7,846 nucleotides of DNA from Bacteroidales bacterium (lineage in GTDB: Bacteria; Bacteroidota; Bacteroidia; Bacteroidales; UBA3663). The notes beneath the pieces were generated by a model. The model did no database searches. It was not told where the DNA came from and worked only from the letters and a program-made list of their open reading frames with translations. How positions within the stretch are numbered: position 1 is the first letter of the stretch; each line of letters begins with the position of its first letter. The DNA is taken from assembly GCA_030526445.1 (NCBI GenBank), contig JAUNCV010000092.1, forward strand, positions 1 through 7,846. Reading direction: 5' to 3'. Positions 5,481-7,846 of the stretch are shown here, in pieces. The position numbers and the translations under genes are program-made.

Positions 5481-7367
5481 TTATTCTGCAACAGCTTCAT
5501 TGTTTTGCAACGAATCTGGCTGCACATTGATAGAATTAGAAGATGAGTTCAATAAAGAATCGGCAGAAGTTGGCTGAAGCGAATCCGCTGGTGTTGGAAT
5601 AATCTGAAGACCATCAATCAAGTCAAGATCAACTTCAAGACTGTCTTGCAGATAAAACGCTGTCGAATCACTTACAAAGTTACCTCCACGCATGAATGGA
5701 GACACTGCAACCTTTACAATCAGCTTACCTAAAGTTTTAAAAAACAATCTCTTAATCGAAAATTTAGGTTCGTCAATATTGCCAGTCACAGGAAGTTCCA
5801 TATCACAAACACCATTCTTATCAGTCAGAATATAAAGACCGGCTTTGAGAGGTACTCCCTTCATTTCGGGCTCAACCTCTTTGTTCTTTTTACCAACTTT
5901 GGGCTGATTGATAATCAAATGATTCTTGCTATCAAGATCGCCTTTCTTGACCAATGTTTCTGACGAGAAATTCAAAAGACCCTGCTCTACAGGGCAACCA
6001 AACATTTGCAGCACATAAGGAGAAAAATCCTTCAGCTCAACGTGTTTTACGTCAAGCTTCACATCCATGTTGTGCAAATCCTCAAAACAGCCTTTATATT
6101 TCAAATGCACTGTTCCTCGGCCTGTACCAACATGGCTGTTGACCGAAATGTCATTTATGCCCGAAAGGTTAAAATTGTTGCAGAAGAAATTCAGGTCATG
6201 AAGTTCATAGAGGAAAGGATCGTAGCGTAAAGCATGATCAGCATACTTCAATCGACCATTAAGCACATGCAGACGGTCAATATACAAATCAAAAGGCTCC
6301 TCTCCTACGCGCTCCACCGAATCTGGACGTTCTGTTGCGGAATCTTCTTCAATCTGCTGAATTGGAGCCTCAACAATCATTCGCGAGAAATTGTCAAGAC
6401 TGTCTTTATCGAACTCTGCGCGAATCTGAGGGTTAACAATCAGAATCTCCTTAAAGCCATAGCGATTCTTGAGCAAACTTACCTCTGAAGTTGCAAGATA
6501 CATAGAGTCGGCAGTAACACAAGGTTCACCGCTTTCATCTTCGAGCAAGAAATCCGACAACCGCGATTCACCCTGCACCTCCATGGCAAGAATATGGTGC
6601 AAATTGCCCTTCACATGCATCTCTGCATCGAGCAATCCCTGCATATTAGGAGTATTCAATACCTGCTGCACATAAGGTAAGATAGCATGTAAGTCGAAAC
6701 GATTGAGGTGGAAAACAAGACCAAAGTCTGAGGTTTTGTCATCATAGTCAGCCGAGATATCGAACGAACCGCCATCAACAAACTGGAAAGAGAGACCAAC
6801 CTCTGTGTCAACAGTACGAAGATCAATACCAGGAATAGAAAGCGAAAAATCGGCTAATTTGAAGTCGCTGCCCACCTTCAAATCCTGATAGCGCACAAAA
6901 CTATTTGTGATTTCGATGCTCTCAATAACAACAGGCAGCGGTTCAGACTTCGTTTCTGTAGAGTCTTCTTCACTGCTGAAGAACTCAATCATATCAGTGA
7001 AGTTGAACAAAGAATCCTGCTGTTCTACATTCAGATAGAAACGATCAGCATGAACCTTCTTTACATCTATCAAACCCACGAACAGCGATGGAACAGAAAT
7101 CTCAACGTCTAAATTTCGAAGTTTGACAAAAGGAGTCTGGCCATCAGGCTCATATAAATTCAGAGAATCGAGCGAAAGAGAACCAACAAACGGATTAAGA
7201 GAAAGTTTTTCGAGATATAACTTTCTTCCGCAAAGCTCCTCTCCATGATCATTGATATAATTACGCGCAAAGGGAGGAACTGCAAGCATGATTACAACAA
7301 AGAGAAGCAAAATCACGCCAAGCAATGTTCCCAATACACCACAAGATACTTTAAGTAACTTTTTCAT
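5481..7367 (-). CDS. AsmA-like DUF748 envelope protein
   Basis: A 628-residue protein with a short basic N-terminus (MKKLLK) and one strong membrane segment at about 8-31. The rest is probably periplasmic. The beta-rich body fits the AsmA/DUF748 superfamily: an N-terminal AsmA-like part (about 32-330), then a DUF748-like part (about 360-560) with KHVELKDFSPYV (441-452) and KNGVCDMELPVTGNIDEP (517-534). Two acidic spacers (about 131-145 and 337-358) separate blocks. The Ser/Asn/Asp-rich tail (about 585-628) repeats DSL-type segments (ADSLQ, ADSLL, PDSLQ) and looks disordered. Relatives such as AsmA, TamB and YhdP are linked to lipid movement between membranes and outer-membrane integrity; this protein's exact job is not shown. 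The ATG at 7365-7367 is preferred over the TTG just before it because it gives the usual basic signal-anchor start. Confidence 0.85.
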   Translation of the reverse strand: MKKLLKVSCGVLGTLLGVILLLFVVIMLAVPPFARNYINDHGEELCGRKLYLEKLSLNPFVGSLSLDSLNLYEPDGQTPFVKLRNLDVEISVPSLFVGLIDVKKVHADRFYLNVEQQDSLFNFTDMIEFFSSEEDSTETKSEPLPVVIESIEITNSFVRYQDLKVGSDFKLADFSLSIPGIDLRTVDTEVGLSFQFVDGGSFDISADYDDKTSDFGLVFHLNRFDLHAILPYVQQVLNTPNMQGLLDAEMHVKGNLHHILAMEVQGESRLSDFLLEDESGEPCVTADSMYLATSEVSLLKNRYGFKEILIVNPQIRAEFDKDSLDNFSRMIVEAPIQQIEEDSATERPDSVERVGEEPFDLYIDRLHVLNGRLKYADHALRYDPFLYELHDLNFFCNNFNLSGINDISVNSHVGTGRGTVHLKYKGCFEDLHNMDVKLDVKHVELKDFSPYVLQMFGCPVEQGLLNFSSETLVKKGDLDSKNHLIINQPKVGKKNKEVEPEMKGVPLKAGLYILTDKNGVCDMELPVTGNIDEPKFSIKRLFFKTLGKLIVKVAVSPFMRGGNFVSDSTAFYLQDSLEVDLDLIDGLQIIPTPADSLQPTSADSLLNSSSNSINVQPDSLQNNEAVAE

Positions 7368-7373
7368 CAATAA

Positions 7374-7846
7374 TTATTTGCTGAGTTTATGCCACATATA
7401 AATGCCGTAGATGCTGTTCACAAAATAGACACTATACTTAGCTACTGTCATAAAGGTGAACTCAGAATCAGACATCAACCACATTGAGATATAGGCAACA
7501 TTGATGATAAGCCAAAGATACCATTGCTCAACAAAGGCCTTGACAGAAACCCACATCGTTACAATGCTGAGCACAGTGGTAAACGAGTCGAGCCACAACT
7601 GCGAAGCCGAAGCATAGTCAGCCTTCAGGGTCTTGAACTCAATATCTGGCCAGATTGAAGTCAGCTGGTTAATCATCCATGGGCCAAAGTAAATAAGGAA
7701 CTCGCCCAAAGCCAAGGTTGCAACAATGACAGCAACAGCCGTATAGAAACGCTGGCTCCATGTCATGTAACGGGTATGAATGGTACCCGTATTGTCATGA
7801 CGCTTGCGCTTGCTCCACTGCTTGAAACCCACAATCTGCATAGGCA
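7374..7846 (-). CDS. PnuC-family transporter, C-terminal part (start outside window)
   Basis: The frame stays open to the right edge, so the first visible ATG (7839-7841) is probably internal. The visible start, MQIVGFKQWSKRKR, resembles the end of the first helix group of PnuC proteins rather than a true N-terminus. Counting from that ATG (155 residues), hydrophobic segments lie at about 31-56, 81-102, 107-123 and 130-150. The conserved core reads WLDSFTTVLS (83-92), then AFVEQWYLWLIINV (102-115), and ends with YFVNSIYGIYMW (139-150), all typical of PnuC (PF04973). PnuC proteins carry nicotinamide riboside across the inner membrane by facilitated diffusion; homologues PnuT and PnuX carry thiamine and riboflavin. 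The substrate cannot be decided here: no kinase gene or riboswitch is in view. It is the first visible gene of the operon and ends 6 bases before the DUF748 start. Confidence 0.87.
   Translation of the reverse strand, partial: PMQIVGFKQWSKRKRHDNTGTIHTRYMTWSQRFYTAVAVIVATLALGEFLIYFGPWMINQLTSIWPDIEFKTLKADYASASQLWLDSFTTVLSIVTMWVSVKAFVEQWYLWLIINVAYISMWLMSDSEFTFMTVAKYSVYFVNSIYGIYMWHKLSK

Larger units (their letters stand above)
2687..7846 (-). other. Probable five-gene operon (pnuC-like, DUF748, nspC, BASS, FKBP)
   Basis: Five genes run in the same direction with gaps of 6, 0, 2 and 26 bases. The first three junctions are so tight (including TAAATG) that co-transcription and translational coupling are likely. 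I found no TAnnTTTG promoter element within the operon on this strand. The promoter must lie beyond the right edge. The widest gap, before the FKBP gene, is the only plausible place for a separate start of transcription. Confidence 0.75.

Noticed and set aside
7368..7370. TTG as a start codon of the DUF748 gene
   Set aside because: An ATG follows immediately and gives a standard basic-plus-hydrophobic N-terminus.
7374..7846. PnuC-like gene as a short, degenerate transporter
   Set aside because: The frame is open through the right edge, and the visible part aligns with the C-terminal part of the family, so the window edge explains its length.
1..7846. CRISPR arrays, insertion sequences, riboswitches
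   Set aside because: No regularly spaced direct repeats, no transposase-like protein and no recognisable riboswitch core were seen on either strand.

Overview
The window looks like a chromosomal segment of a Bacteroidales bacterium, most likely Prevotella or a close relative. The support is a Bacteroidota-type promoter (TTTG, 20 bases, then TAnnTTTG) in front of a tRNA gene, A/T-rich start regions without clear Shine-Dalgarno sequences, a tRNA without an encoded CCA, and the protein families present. The genus is an inference from style, not from a search.

Left part (1-2358, + strand): the 3' part of a very large gene for a superfamily 1 helicase fused to a Vsr/MTES_1575-type nuclease domain and a C-terminal DUF3320 domain. 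It is cut by the left edge. Helicase motifs II to VI and the nuclease residues are intact. This architecture is associated with genome defence and accessory DNA.

Middle (2359-2686): two hairpin terminators between convergent transcripts, then a tRNA-Leu(UAA) gene on the - strand with a recognisable promoter. A nested inverted repeat lies over that promoter. The 3' end of the tRNA points towards the helicase gene, as expected if the tRNA had been an integration site, but no att duplication is visible in the 2.4 kb available.

Right part (2687-7846, - strand): five genes read in one direction with gaps of 6, 0, 2 and 26 bases, almost certainly an operon. In transcription order they encode a PnuC-family vitamin/nucleoside transporter (cut by the right edge), an AsmA-like DUF748 envelope protein, carboxynorspermidine/carboxyspermidine decarboxylase (NspC, the last step of the alternative spermidine pathway), a bile acid:sodium symporter (BASS) family transporter with all expected sodium-site residues, and a cytoplasmic FKBP-type prolyl isomerase. 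Two are membrane transporters, one is envelope maintenance, one is polyamine synthesis and one is a folding helper. No single pathway ties them together.

I see no clear new biological system. The most accessory-like item is the helicase-nuclease beside the tRNA; its start and possible partners lie outside the window. Both edge genes are truncated by the window, not broken.
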